Shown: piece after piece, positions 50,439-61,014 of the stretch
How the letters are laid out: every line of letters begins with the position of its first letter
Numbering within the stretch: position 1 is the first letter of the stretch
The notes under the pieces: model-generated
Told to the model about the DNA's origin: nothing
Database searches by the model: none
The model's input: the letters and a program-made list of their open reading frames with translations, nothing else
NCBI GenBank assembly: GCA_963825615.1
Contig: CAWGTV010000001.1
Location: 806,001 to 870,000 of the forward strand
Length of the DNA stretch: 64,000 nucleotides
Direction: 5' to 3'
Origin: JAHEDT01 sp963825615
GTDB lineage: Bacteria > Desulfobacterota > Desulfuromonadia > Desulfuromonadales > BM103
Made by a program: the position numbers and the translations under genes

Positions 50439-52745
50439 TCAGCCCTTGAGAAAGTAACCTCCCAGCGTGCTGTCGATGTTCTCAGCCGCCATTTCCTCCA
50501 TTTCAAAACCGCTCAGTCGGAGGAACTTGAGGCCCTCCTGAATGGCTTTTTGCAGGGAGCTCTCATCACCGGGAGCTTTCGCTCGGCACGCAGACCAGCG
50601 TATGCTTGTCCTGCTTGAGCCGATAGAGCATGTAGAGCCTCTTCTGTTTGCCAAGGCGCAGGACGACCAGGAACGCCATACAATACTGAGAAGTGTAGCC
50701 TTCCAGGGATATCTGCACATTGAATGCGGACTCCCAGGCCTTGTAGACCTGCTCCGATGACTGGCATGGCAACCCCTGCAGATCCCAATCCGGGCGAAAG
50801 AGCGCTCCCTTCTTGGGAGCAGGGCGCAACTCGTGCGGCAAGGGTTTGGAAGATTTGGCCCGGGGTGCCGCAACGGTTTCTGCAACGACAACCGGCTCGG
50901 GGATTCTCCGGGCCTTTCTGTCTTCCTGCCTTTGCGGCAAAGGCTCTTGTTGCTCGGCAAACTTCCTTTCCGCGGCGGCCAGGGCCACGGCCAGGGCCGC
51001 CTGTTCGGCGCGGACCTCTTCCAGCTGAGCACCAACAAATTTGAGCTGCTCCTCAAGCTCGAGCACCTTCAGGCTATCGCTCCGCCGGCAGAGGCGCAAC
51101 CGAGAAGCCGCCGCTTTCAGCCTGGCCTGTTTGCCGGAGCATCTTTTCGAGAGAGTCGATGAGCTGGTGAGCTTCCTGCAGAGCCGTCTCCGCTTCATCA
51201 CGCGCGCTTTTCTCCTGCATGCAGCGCTGCTTCTGCTCCTGCAATTCGGCATTGAGCGACGCCAGCTCTGCGATCTCTCTCCAGGGAGAGTTGCTCATCA
51301 ACCGATCGTGCCGCAGAGACTTCCTCGGCCTTGGCAAGGGCGTCCTGCAAAGACTTGATCTGCTTCTCATCTGCAGCAGCGGCTTTCTCCAGGCGCTTGC
51401 GCAGATTGCATTCCCGGGCATACTCCTCACGAAGCTCCGCGAGCTCGCGCGCAGCCTCTTCCTGCTGTTCAGCAAGAGCGCTAGCCTGCTCCTCGACCCG
51501 GGCCATGGCGAGGGTCGCTTCTTCGGCTTGCCGTAGCTTGACCGTCAAGTCTTCGCACTGCTCTATGCTCGCCGCAAGGTCCTTTTCCAGCGTCTGGTTT
51601 CGATGTGAGGCTTCCTGCAGAGTCGCTTTGGACTTCAGCGAGGTGCGCCTCGATTTCCGCCGACACCTTGAGGGCGCGCTCACTGAGCTCGGCTTTTTCC
51701 GTAACCTGTTCAAGCTCCTGCTGGAGGGTTGCGACACGCAGGTCGGCCTCCTCGAGGCTTTTCTCCAAAAGGGCTTTTGCCTCTTGCTCTGCAGCCAACT
51801 GCACTTGAGCGTTGGCAAGAGCCTGTTCGGCTGCCAGCAGATCTGCTTCCAAAGCAGCGCTTCGCTCTTGCGCGGCCCTGACATCGGCGATGAGCTGCTC
51901 CTGCTTGGAGCGCTCCTTGGCCATGGCCTTTTCCGCAGCGGCCAAGGTGCCGCTCAGCTCCTTGACCTGCTTCTGGAGCTTAACAATTCTGCGTTTTTCC
52001 TTTAACGTCTGTGCGGACTTGGTTTCGACATCAACCAGGATTTCCTCGAGTTCCTGGATGCGTTTTTCGGCAGCGGCGGTAATCGATTCACTCATCTCGC
52101 GACGGCTGCGTTCCGCTTCGGCCAGCGTCTCTCGGCCGTTTCCAGGCGTGCATTCAGGTCATTAACCTGGCTGACAAGCGCCTTGAGATCAGCATCGGCA
52201 TCCTCTGCCGGCACGAGCAAGGATTCCAGAAGCTGACGCAATTCCTGCGCACGATCGCCAAGGCGTTTCTCGGCGCTCAACTTGAGAGCCGCCTTTCTCC
52301 CCTGAGCACTTTCGGCATCTTCGTCGAGATTATTTTGCAGGTCAGCAAGGAGCAGGGCATTTTCCTGCCGCTGTTTAAGCGCTTCGGCGGGAGTGGCCAT
52401 GCCGGGGACATCACGCAGGACCACTTCGAGCATGGCGGGGCTCAGTTTCAGGTTGACATCATCAAGCTGAAAACCGAGTTGCGCAAGAACCTCCCGACCA
52501 TGTTGCCAGGCAGCTTGCGATTCGGAACTTTTAACGGCAAAGACCAGGGCCCTTTTCAGGGACTTGGCATAAAAAGCCGCACGACAGCGAGGCTCGGCAT
52601 TGTCCAGGGAGTCGCAAAGGACCGCATGCAGTTCAAACGGGTCGCGTTCTGCATCACCGAAAGTGACAGCGCCAATGGAGCGGCAGAGCTGCTTGATCTC
52701 CTGCGCTTCAACCTCGAGAAATCCATCATGTTCGTAGATCAGCAT
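50439..52745 (-). pseudogene. Long coiled-coil protein, frame broken about five times
   Basis: A single about 768-aa gene over six frame segments. The start at 52745 (GGGGAG 5 nt before ATG) gives MLIYEHDGFLEVEAQEIKQL, then a folded N-terminus to about residue 130. Next is a long coiled coil, Glu/Ala/Gln/Lys-rich (for example QKQVKELSGTLAAAEKAMAK, LEKSLEEADLRVATLQQELE). A C-terminal globular domain has LPCQSSEQVYKAWESAFNVQ and VVLRLGKQKRLYMLYRL. The end is GYFLKG. Breaks lie near 52130, 51625, 51285, 51085 and 50580. The family is not recognised; a structural or scaffold role is inference. Confidence 0.65.
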
Positions 52746-52876
52746 GCATTCTCCCCGGAAAGACGATTCGTACAGCCTGTTGCGCCAAAATGCCATGAAA
52801 TAAGGGCTGATAGCAAGCTATCAGCCCCGTAAAACAACACAGAAGACTGCAATCGTTACAGAACTGAGGAGCGACA

Positions 52877-53880
52877 TCACCCCTGCGCCTGAACCGCAGT
52901 AATGGCCGAGACGGAAACGATGTCAGCCACTGAACAACCGCGCGACAGGTCGTTGACCGGCTTGGCAAGGCCCTGGATGATCGGGCCGACCGCCTCGGCA
53001 CCGGCGACACGCTCAACCAGCTTGTAGCCGATATTGCCGGCATCGAGATCAGGGAAGATCAGGGTATTGGCCTTACCGGCAACCGCAGAGCCGGGAGCTT
53101 TCTTTTCGCCGACCTTGGGCAGCAAGGCGGCATCGGCCTGCAGTTCACCGTCAATCTGCAGATTCGGGATCGAGGCCCGGGCAATCTCGAGGGCCTGCAG
53201 AAACCTTGTCGACAGTCTTCGTGGCTGGCGCTCCCCTTGGTTGAGAAAGAGAGCATGGCAACGCGGGCATCGACACCGAGAAAGCTTTTGCAGCTGCTGG
53301 CCGTCGCCACGGCGATCTCGGCCAGGGCCTGGGCGTTGGGATTGGGATTGACGGCACAGTCGGCGAAGCAGAGGACGCCGTTCTCGCCAAAATCCGGGTT
53401 CTTGGTCACCATCAGGAACACCGAGGAGACGGTTTTCATTCCCGGCGCGGTGCCGATGACCTGAAAGGCGGCCCGCAGGACATCACCGGTGGTATTGAAG
53501 GCCCCCGCCACCATCCCCCCGGCATGGCCTTTACGGACCATCATGGCGCCGAAGAACAGGTTGTCGTCAGCGGTCAGCGTTTCGCGTGCCTGGGCGGCGG
53601 TCAGCCCCTTCTTCTCACGGAGCTTCACCAGTTCGGCGACGTAGTCATCAAGCTGTGCGGCAGTCTTCGGGTTCACAAGCTCCACGCCGGCCAAAGAGAC
53701 TCCCAGCTCACCGGCCTTGGCTTCGAGGGCAGCCGCGTCGCCAAGCAGCACGACTTTGGCCAGCTTGTCCCTGACAATCAGCTCTGCAGCCTGGATCATG
53801 CGATCGTCATAACTTTCAGGAAGCACCACGGTCTGGATGTTTGTGCGTGCTTTAGCCTTGATCTGGTCAACAAGATGCAT
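52877..53880 (-). CDS. pta: Phosphate acetyltransferase, frame interrupted
   Basis: Pta converts acetyl-CoA + phosphate to acetyl phosphate and back. The first frame, from ATG 53880 (GGAGGAG upstream), has VVLPESYDDRMIQAAELIV, GAMMVRKGHAGGMVAGAFN and TAPGMKTVSSVFLMV, then FADCAVNPNPNAQALAEIA. The C-terminal part, PKVGEKKAPGSAVAGKANTL and YKLVERVAGAEAVGPIIQGL to the stop, lies in another frame; shifts are near 53215-53150. The full length of about 335 aa is the normal single-domain size. It is on the strand opposite ackA. Breaks in so central a gene suggest sequence errors. Confidence 0.88.
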
Positions 53881-54046
53881 GGATCTCTCCTCCTTCAAAC
53901 AGGGTTTTATAAAGATGAAAAATATACCGGATGGCCCCGGCATCGTCAACTTTTTTCCCCCACACAGGAGCGCGAGACGAGAATATTCGATGCTGGCAGT
54001 TGCATGCCATGTTGTAATATAATTAAATGTTTTGAATTGAGGAAAA

Positions 54047-54967
54047 ATGACTGCCGAACAGCGTCAAAATCGCATCATAACCGGATTTATTCTCCTTTCC
54101 CTGCTTCTGCACCTGCTGCTGCTGCTGGTGCCGAAGGACAGGCTGTTTCCGGCTGAAGATACGCCGAAACCAGTTTACGTCGAAGTGCGCCCAACGCAGC
54201 AACGCGATCGCGAACTCGACCTCCCGCCCGTCAAGGAGCCGGAAAAACCCCGCGAGACACCGGCCAAACGCCTGGCAGAGCAGGATCAGGTCGTCGAAAA
54301 GGAAACCGCGCCGGAAGGCAGGGACACCGAGGATCGCCAGAAAATTGTGCGCGCGCCCAAACCGGCCCCCAAACCGGTACCGCCGACTCAGGAGCAACCG
54401 CAACCACGCCCGGAAACAGCGCCAAAGGAAACCACCCAGGACAAGCCCTCACCGGTGACCCCGGAAGGCTGGCAGGCCAAGACCGAGAAGCGCCCCCTGG
54501 CCGACTTGCCCGACCTGCAGACCCTGACCCAGATCTCACCGTCAACGCTGGCACAGATCGAAAGTGACTGGCGGCGCAAGTACCGCGAAGATGTCGCCAA
54601 GGGCGATACGGTCTGGATGGACACCCAGCAGGACCTGCTGATCTCCTTCATGCGCCGGTTCCGCACCAACATCTACAATGTCTGGAACTATCCGGAAGCC
54701 GCGGCTCAGCGCCAACAGCAGGGGACCTGCCTGTTACGCATCACGGTCGACCGCCAGGGCAATATCACCGATGTGGTTCTCCTGGAAAGCTCCGGCCACC
54801 GGATTCTTGATGATGAGGCCATCAGGGCCGTGCGCCAGGGGGCCACTTACGGGCCTCTGCCACGCGCCTATCCCAATCCCGACCTGAAGATCATGGCTTT
54901 CTTCCAGTATCATACCAGCGGCGCCAGCAGTGGCTCGTATCGCCGGCGCCCCGGGCAGATTTATTAG
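54047..54967 (+). CDS. TonB-family energy-transducing protein
   Basis: A 306-aa protein with one N-terminal membrane segment (about 13-30, FILLSLLLHLLLLLVP) and a long Pro/Lys/Glu-rich periplasmic spacer (about 35-165). The C-terminal TonB/TolA-like domain (about 205-290) contains TNIYNVWNYPEAAAQRQQQG and TVDRQGNITDVVLLESSGH. TonB couples proton-motive force to outer-membrane receptors. The genes for ExbB/ExbD are not in the window. GAGG precedes the ATG by 6 nt. The frame is intact. Confidence 0.9.
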   Translation: MTAEQRQNRIITGFILLSLLLHLLLLLVPKDRLFPAEDTPKPVYVEVRPTQQRDRELDLPPVKEPEKPRETPAKRLAEQDQVVEKETAPEGRDTEDRQKIVRAPKPAPKPVPPTQEQPQPRPETAPKETTQDKPSPVTPEGWQAKTEKRPLADLPDLQTLTQISPSTLAQIESDWRRKYREDVAKGDTVWMDTQQDLLISFMRRFRTNIYNVWNYPEAAAQRQQQGTCLLRITVDRQGNITDVVLLESSGHRILDDEAIRAVRQGATYGPLPRAYPNPDLKIMAFFQYHTSGASSGSYRRRPGQIY

Positions 54968-55004
54968 GTTTGCCGAAACTTCAGATATGACGCACATAAC
55001 GCAG

Positions 55005-55042
55005 AAGACCTCTTAGCGATCAAAGCCAAGGGGTCTTTTTTG
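55005..55042 (+). terminator. Terminator after tonB-like gene
   Basis: AAGACC and GGTCTT arms with TTTTTT at the end, 38 bp after the stop codon. Confidence 0.5.
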
Positions 55043-55101
55043 GATTAAAAGGCCTACTGCTCAGCGCTGAGGGAGGCTGGTTCTTGTCACCAGCAGAAGA
55101 G

Positions 55102-55314
55102 TTAATACCATTTGCTTTTGGTAAACGCTTCAGCCAAGCGTCGGTCGGTGCCTGCATATGCGGATCGGTCGTTGCGCATTTGATCGCGACCGACAACCAC
55201 CCATCCGTTGGACCTCTCAAAAAACAGGACCCGTTCGTGAACGATCAAAAACTGCAGTTCGACTTTGCTGACCGTTCGTTCCGTACCATTTTTGAGCACC
55301 ACGGGAATTCTCAT
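55102..55314 (-). CDS. Small GSU3473-like protein
   Basis: A 70-aa protein, MRIPVVLKNGTERTVSKVEL, then VHERVLFFERSNGWVVVGRD and YAGTDRR near the end. This matches a small family seen in Geobacter relatives (GSU3473-type), recalled rather than searched; it may be PilZ-like. The start at 55314 has AGGAG about 9 nt upstream. It is a single gene between tonB and hsp20 genes. Confidence 0.7.
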   Translation of the reverse strand: MRIPVVLKNGTERTVSKVELQFLIVHERVLFFERSNGWVVVGRDQMRNDRSAYAGTDRRLAEAFTKSKWY

Positions 55315-55407
55315 CGGGGCGGTCTCCTTCCCATGCAAGTTCCAGTCAACTTCTCGGTAGATAGCTCAGCTCTTTGAGTGCCCTATTTAGCGAGCCTTCC
55401 TTGCCGG

Positions 55408-55792
55408 TTAATGGATTTCTATCCGCCGGGGTTTGGCTGCTTCAGCCTTGGGCAGTTGCAGAGTCAAAACCCCATTAAGCATTTCCGCCGAGATTTTTTC
55501 CGTGGCGATCTCGCTTCGGAATCTGGAATTGCCGGTAAAAGTTGCCATGCACGAATTCCTGCTGCACCGTTTCCCCTTGGAGACGCGATTTGGCGTCGGC
55601 TTTTATGGTCAACAGCCCCTGGTCTATGTCAATTTGCAAGGACTCCTTACTGACACCGGGCAGGTCGGCCACCAGAGTCAGCCCGTCGTTGGTTTCGAAA
55701 ATGTCGACCGCGGGTCGGACGATGAGAGTGCGGGTCTGTTCACGTCCTGCCATCTCGCGACTGCCGCTAACAGAGATGTCTTTCTGTCCCAT
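55408..55792 (-). CDS. Hsp20 small heat-shock protein (distal copy), one frameshift
   Basis: A small heat-shock protein with an alpha-crystallin domain. VRPAVDIFETNDGLTLVADL and LPGVSKESLQIDI are the start of the domain; the C-terminal half (ATEKISAEMLNGVLTLQLPK, ending PRRIEIH) reads in another frame because of one extra C in the stretch AAGCGAGATCGCC near 55515. The corrected protein has about 127 aa. GGAGG lies 6 nt before the ATG. It lies 38 bp after the next hsp20 gene on the same strand. Confidence 0.85.
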
Positions 55793-55829
55793 GATTCCAC
55801 CTCCTCTGTGGCTTTGCTTTATCTGTCAA

Positions 55830-56273
55830 TTAACGCGCCTTGACACTGATTTTCTTTGGCTTGGCCTGTTCAGGGATGGGCAGCGTTATCAACAGGACGC
55901 CGTTGTCATACTTGGCGACGACTCTGTCGGCATCGACTTCACACGGCAGATCGAGGGTGCGCATGAATTTACCGTGGCCGCGTTCGCGACGGTGCCAGGT
56001 TCTTTCGCCAGGATGTTCAGCTTTACGTTCACCGGCCAGGGAGAGGACACCGCGAATCACGGTCAATTCGAGGTCTTTGGCATCAACCCCGGGGACGAGG
56101 ACTTCCGCGTAAAGATTCTCCTTGTCCTGAGAAAGGTTGACCTGTGGGAAACGGGCCGCGCCGATGCCGGGGAGGAATGACGGTTCCAATATCCGGCCCA
56201 TGCCAAAGCCCTTAAAGGCTTCATCAATTTCCCGGCGCAGGTTTTCCATTTCTCTGAAAAAGTTTGTTGTCAT
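55830..56273 (-). CDS. Hsp20 small heat-shock protein (proximal copy)
   Basis: A 147-aa alpha-crystallin-type chaperone. The domain starts at FPQVNLSQDKENLYAEVLVP, has GVDAKDLELTVIRGVLSLAG and closes with the characteristic DNGVLLITLPIPEQAKPKKI (G-V-L, then I-x-I/V tail). A charged N-terminal helix (MENLRREIDEAFKGF) mediates oligomerisation. The start at 56273 has GGAGG 8 nt upstream. Its neighbour downstream encodes a second Hsp20, so the two may be co-transcribed and form mixed oligomers. Confidence 0.92.
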   Translation of the reverse strand: MTTNFFREMENLRREIDEAFKGFGMGRILEPSFLPGIGAARFPQVNLSQDKENLYAEVLVPGVDAKDLELTVIRGVLSLAGERKAEHPGERTWHRRERGHGKFMRTLDLPCEVDADRVVAKYDNGVLLITLPIPEQAKPKKISVKAR

Positions 56274-56483
56274 GGTGACTGCCTCCTTTCCTTCTGCTTT
56301 GCCAACCGCCAAGATTAGCGCCTGCTTATCATTCAGGCTATCACTGTTTACCTGTTCGTCAATGCCGGAGATTTACACGCAAAAGCAGATACTTACAAAG
56401 ATTTACAACTAAGAGAGTAAGACCGCGATATGAAAGGTTGAGAAGGGTTTGCTACATAAAGTTTCGCAAAGCTACAGCAACAG

Positions 56484-56522
56484 CAACGGGGGCGATCTTT
56501 GCAAGATCGCCCCCGTTGTTTT
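56484..56522 (+). terminator. Strong 16-bp hairpin with T-run, in the 56274-56602 gap
   Basis: CAACGGGGGCGATCTT / AAGATCGCCCCCGTTG with a 3-nt loop and TTTTTT on the plus strand. It lies between the hsp20 promoter region and the gcvPB 3' end. It also can fold in gcvPB mRNA, though without a U-tract on that strand. The rest of the gap shows nothing. Confidence 0.7.
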
Positions 56523-56602
56523 TTGCTCTTGTGTGCTTTGCCCTCGCTGCTAGGGATGTTTCCTCCCAGCGGAGCTTCGGTTTGCGCGCGGCGGTGGTTT
56601 CG

Positions 56603-58013
56603 TCAAGTCTTCTGACTTTGGAACGAACCGGAGCCTGGTGCAAGCAGTTCCGGATTGTCGCGGGCCTCGCCGGCGATGGCGATCATGGCGTCACAGAACT
56701 CGTCGAGGACTTCCTGGCTTTCCGTCTCGGTCGGCTCGATCATGATCGCGCCCTTGACCACCAGCGGGAAGTAGATGGTCGGCGGATGATAGCCGTAGTC
56801 GATCAGGCGCTTGGCCACATCGAGCGTGTGGCAGCCACCCTCGAGATCCTTGTCGGAGAAAATCACTTCGTGCAGCGAACGCCTTTTGTAAGGCAGATCG
56901 TAGACACCTTCCAGCCTGGCCCGTACATAGTTGGCATTGAGCACGGCCATCTGGCTGGCGTGCTTCAGGCCTGAGCCCCCCATGCTGAACGCGTAGGCAA
57001 AGGCCCGCACCATGATGCCGACATTGCCGTGAAAAGCCATCAGCCGCCCGATTGAATCGGCATTGGCCGATTCGAAACGGAACTGGTCGCCATCGCGTTA
57101 CCACCCCGGGACCCGGCAGGTAGGGGATCAGTTTTTCCGTGACCCCCACCGGTCCGGCACCCGGACCGCCGCCGCCGTGTGGTGTGGAAAACGTCTTGTG
57201 CAGGTTGAAGTGCATGACGTCGATGCCCATGTCCCCGGGACGGGCAATCCCCATCAGGGCATTGAGATTGGCGCCGTCGCAATAGACCAGGCCGCCCCGT
57301 TCGTGGACCAGCTTGCAGATCGCCTCGATGTTGGTTTCGAACAGCCCGAGGGTGTTCGGATTGGTCACCATCAGCGCAGCGACGTCATCATTCATGTGCG
57401 CCGCAACCTCTTCCAGGGTCAGCACCCCTTGCGAGGCAATCGGCACGACATCGTAACCGGTCAGGGCGGCCGTCGCCGGATTGGTGCCATGTGCCGTATC
57501 GGGGATCAGCACCTTGCTGCGCTTGCTGCCACGGGCCTCGTGCCAGGCACGAATCACCAGCATCCCGGCCAGCTCGCCATGAGCACCGGCCGCCGGCTGC
57601 AGAGTGACCCTGGCAAAACCGGAGACCTCGGCCAGAGCCACTTGCAAACGGTACATCAGTTCCAGGATCCCCTGGGCCAGATGCGGCGGGGTCGCCGGAT
57701 GGATATCGGCCAAACCGGGCAGCCGGGCCGCCGCCTCGTTGACCTTGGGGTTGTACTTCATGGTACAGCTGCCCAAGGGGTAGAATCCCGAATCGACACC
57801 GTAGTTCCAGGTCGAAAGCCGGGTAAAGTGCCGCACGACATCGACCTCGGAGAGCTCCGGGAAGCCGCTGATTTCTTCGCGGCAGAGCGCCGCCGGAAGT
57901 TTTGCTTCCGGCACGTCGAGTTTCGGCAGGCTGTAGCCTTTGCGCCCGGGATCGGAATGCTCGAAAAGCAGCTTTTCGTTCAGGACAAGTCCACTGGTAC
58001 CGACAATCGTCAT
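56603..58013 (-). CDS. gcvPB: Glycine dehydrogenase (decarboxylating) subunit 2, frame interrupted
   Basis: The C-terminal (PLP-binding) half of the two-subunit P-protein, which decarboxylates glycine with lipoyl-GcvH. The N-terminal frame from ATG 58013 includes LPAALCREEISGFPELSEVD, GVDSGFYPLGSCTMKYNP, DTAHGTNPATAALTGYDVV and the PLP lysine in HFNLHKTFSTPHGGGGPGAG. After YLPGPGVVTRW the frame is lost (near 57100) and MAFHGNVGIMVRAFAYAF, then the C-terminus, continue in another. The total of about 470 aa is normal. It overlaps gcvPA by 4 bp. Confidence 0.9.
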
Positions 58014-59358
58014 GCTGCACCTCCCTGCAGTGCCGCAGCCAGGGCATCGATTTCTTCTCGCTGGTTCTGCTCGGTGACGCAAACCAGGAAACAATCGGCC
58101 AACTCCGGATAGTCGCTGCCAAGAGGGATCCCGCCAGGATGCCGGCCTTTTCCAGACGGCTCAGCACCGCTGGACCGGGTTCCTTGGACCGCACGACAAA
58201 TTCATTGAAAGACGGCCCGCCGAAGACCAGGCTGAAGCCCTTGACGCCGGACAATTTCTGGCGGGCATAAGCCGCCTTGGCGAGGTTCTGTTCGGCCATC
58301 TCACGCAAGCCCTGCTTACCGAGCAAGCTCATGAAGATGGTTGTCACCAGGGCACACAGCCCCTGGTTGGAGCAGATGTTCGAAGTGGCCTTTTCGCGTC
58401 GGATATGCTGCTCGCGAGTCGACAGGGTCAGCACGAAACCACGCTGTCCGTCGAGATCTGTGGTTTCGCCAACCAGGCGTCCTGGCATGGCCCGCAAATC
58501 CTTCTGCCGCACGGCGAAAAACCCGACATAGGGACCACCGAAGGCCAGCGGCAGGCCGAAGCTCTGGCCGTCGCCGGCAACGATGTCAACGCCGAGTTCA
58601 CCCGGCGGCTTGAGCAAACCGAGCGCCACCGGCTCCGAGACCGCCGTGATCATCCGGGCGCCGGCCTGATGCGCCCGCTCGACCAGAGCGGCAACATCCT
58701 CAATGACACCGAAATAATTCGGGTAACCGGCGACCACGGCAGCGGTCGATTCATCCAGCTTGGCGTCCAGATCCTGCAGGTCGGTCTGCCCGTTCGCGGC
58801 AACAGCGACTTCAACCAGTTCCAGGCCAAGATAACGGCAATAGGTGGCCACCACGGCGCGGTAGCGCGGGTTGAGTCCCCGCGACAGCAGCACCCGCTTG
58901 CGGCGCGTCAGGCGGACCGCCATCAGCACCGCTTCGGCGCAGGCCGAGGCGCCGTCGTACATCGAGGCGTTGGCGACATCCATGCCGGTCAGCTGGCAGA
59001 TCAGCGTCTGGAATTCGAAGATCGCCTGCAAAGTCCCCTGGCTGATTTCCGGCTGGTAGGGAGTGTAGGCGGTATAGAATTCACTGCGCGAGACCAGCAG
59101 ATCGATCACCGCGGGGATGAAGTGCTGATAGGCGCCGCCACCGAGAAAGCTTTTGTGCGTCGAAGTGGTTGCGTTCTTTGCTGCCAGGGTTTTCAGCTCA
59201 CGGAGCAGTTCCGTCTCGCTGAGCGGTTCCGGCAGGTCCAGAGGGCGTTTGAGTCGGACGGATTCCGGCACCTCGACAAAGAGGTCTTCCAGGGTTTTGA
59301 CCCCGATCCGCTCGAGCATCTCGCTGACGTCCCCGGCAGTATGCGGGATATATCGCAT
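58010..59358 (-). CDS. gcvPA: Glycine dehydrogenase (decarboxylating) subunit 1, frame interrupted
   Basis: The N-terminal half of the P-protein pair. It begins MRYIPHTAGDVSEMLERIGV, includes THKSFLGGGAYQHFIPAVI and LTGMDVANASMYDGASACAE, and GDGQSFGLPLAFGGPYVGFF. Near 58130 a C is missing in a short C-run (GATCCCGCC where GATCCCCGCC is expected). The corrected frame then reads PLGSDYPELADCFLVCVTEQ and ends ALQGGAA at 58010, overlapping the gcvPB start (ATGA). The corrected length is about 449 aa. It lies 5 bp from the gcvH stop. Confidence 0.9.
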
Positions 59359-59363
59359 GATCC

Positions 59364-59750
59364 TCAGCTCTCCTCTGCAATCAGGGCCTGGTATGCTTCA
59401 GCGTCCATCAGGTCGTCGACATCGTCGGCATTGGCCATGCGGATCTTGATCATCCAACCGTCTTCGTAGGGCGAGGTGTTGATGATTTCGGGAGCATCGA
59501 CCAGATCGTCATTGATCTCTTCTACGGTCCCGGAGATCGGTGCGTAGATATCGGAAACGGCTTTCACCGATTCGACGACACCGAAAGCCTTGCCGGCCTC
59601 GAGGACCGTTCCGACCTCGGGAAGTTCGACAAAAACCACGTCACCCAGGGCATCCTGGGCAAAATCGGTGATACCCACCACAGCCAGATCTTCCTCGACC
59701 ATGACCCATTCATGTTCTTCTGTGTACTTGAGTTCTTCCGGAAATTCCAT
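59364..59750 (-). CDS. gcvH: Glycine cleavage system protein H
   Basis: A 128-aa lipoyl carrier that shuttles the aminomethyl group between the P and T proteins. It has LKYTEEHEWV at the start and the lipoylation lysine K63 in ESVKAVSDIYAPISGTVEEI. A hammerhead-fold beta pattern is clear, and the frame is intact. GGAG precedes the ATG by about 8 nt. It lies between gcvT and gcvPA on the minus strand. Confidence 0.96.
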   Translation of the reverse strand: MEFPEELKYTEEHEWVMVEEDLAVVGITDFAQDALGDVVFVELPEVGTVLEAGKAFGVVESVKAVSDIYAPISGTVEEINDDLVDAPEIINTSPYEDGWMIKIRMANADDVDDLMDAEAYQALIAEES

Positions 59751-59828
59751 GACGATCTCCTTATGGCTTTATACCCCTGACCACTGCAGGGGTGGAAAGA
59801 AAATGTTCCTGCCTTGAACTGCTTGTCA

Positions 59829-60919
59829 TTATTTCACAAAGGGCGGCCGCACCACCTTGGCACGCATACGCCGGTTGCGCACGGCAACCTCCAGTTCACC
59901 ATCAACACCCGCCGCACCCGGCTCAACCAGGGCCAGGGCCACGCCAACCTTGAGTGACGGCGACATGGTCCCGCTGGTGACGATTCCAACCTCGCGCCCA
60001 CCGGCAAAGACCGGGTAACCTTCGCGCGGGATGCCGCGTTCCTGCATGACCAGGCCGATACGCCGACGCGGCACACCGTCAGCCTTTTGAGCCACCAAGG
60101 CAGCTTTGCCGACAAACCCGGCTTTGTCAAGCTTGGTGATCCAGGCCAACCCCGCCTCCAGTGGCGAGATCTCGCGGGAGAGCTCATGACCGTAGAGGGC
60201 ATAGCCCTTTTCCAGGCGCAGGGTATCGCGCGCACCCAGGCCGATCGGCATCAGGCCATGCGCGTGCTCCCGTCGTCATCAACCGCTGCCAGACATCAAC
60301 CGCGGCGGTTGATGGCAGGTACAACTCGAAACCGTCCTCACCGGTGTAACCGGTGCGCGAGATGATCATGGGCACGCCGGCGACGGCACCCTCACGGAAA
60401 TGATAATAAGCGATATCAGCAAGCGGGACATCTGTGAGCTGGGCAAGGATCTCCGCAGCTTTCGGCCCCTGCAGGGCAATCTGGGCAAATTCGGCGCTGC
60501 GGTTTTTCAAGGTCACGTCGGCCATGGCCGCAGTCTGCCAGGACCTGCTGCATCCAGGCAAAGTCCTTGTCGGTATTGGACGCATTCACGCAGAAGAGGA
60601 AATGCTCTGCACTGAACCGGTACAGGGTCACATCATCGACGACGCCGCCCTCGGGGTAGCACATGGCCGAATACTGCACCTGGCCATCGACCATTTTCGC
60701 GGCATCATTGATCGTCAGATGCTGGATGAAGGCCAGGGCATTGCTGCCGCGCACCTCGATTTCTCCCATATGCGAGACATCAAAGAGCCCGGCAGCCTGC
60801 CGCACGGCCAGGTGCTCCTCGATGACGCCGGAGTACTGGACCGGCATATCCCAACCGCCAAAATCGACCATGCGTGCGCCAAGCTCGCGGTGGACCTGAT
60901 TCAATGGAGTTCTTTTCAC
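59829..60919 (-). CDS. gcvT: Aminomethyltransferase (glycine cleavage T), frame interrupted twice
   Basis: The T-protein transfers the methylene group from aminomethyl-GcvH to tetrahydrofolate. The start is GTG 60919 (AAGGAG 6 nt upstream), giving VKRTPLNQVHRELGARMVDF, then MPVQYSGVIEEHLAVRQAAGL and LFDVSHMGEIEVRG. The centre, PMIISRTGYTGEDGFELYLP, is in a second frame (shift near 60535). The end, RDTLRLEKGYALYGHELSRE and RPPFVK, is in a third (shift near 60258). The corrected length of about 363 aa is usual. The gene follows metF in the operon with a 90-bp gap. Confidence 0.9.
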
Positions 60920-60960
60920 GGAGCGCTCCTTACAATTAGAGGTCAATTTTGAATGTTGAA

Positions 60961-61014
60961 TTTTTAATTCTTAATTATTCTTACATCAATTCAAAATTAA
61001 ACATTAAGAATTAT
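60961..61014. repeat. AT-rich inverted repeat in the metF-gcvT gap
   Basis: AATTCTTAAT (about 60968) and ATTAAGAATT (about 61005) are exact inverse copies 27 nt apart, within AT-rich DNA (GAATGTTGAATTTTTAATTC). It may be a weak terminator or an operator; nothing more can be said. Confidence 0.4.

Noticed and set aside
58405..59469. 354-codon and similar plus-strand frames over gcvPA and metF
   Set aside because: Antisense shadows of gcvPA, gcvPB, metF and folD, with no start signals.
60919..61010. Glycine riboswitch upstream of gcvT
   Set aside because: The 90-bp gap is too short and AT-rich, with none of the tandem aptamer motifs. Only an AT inverted repeat is seen.
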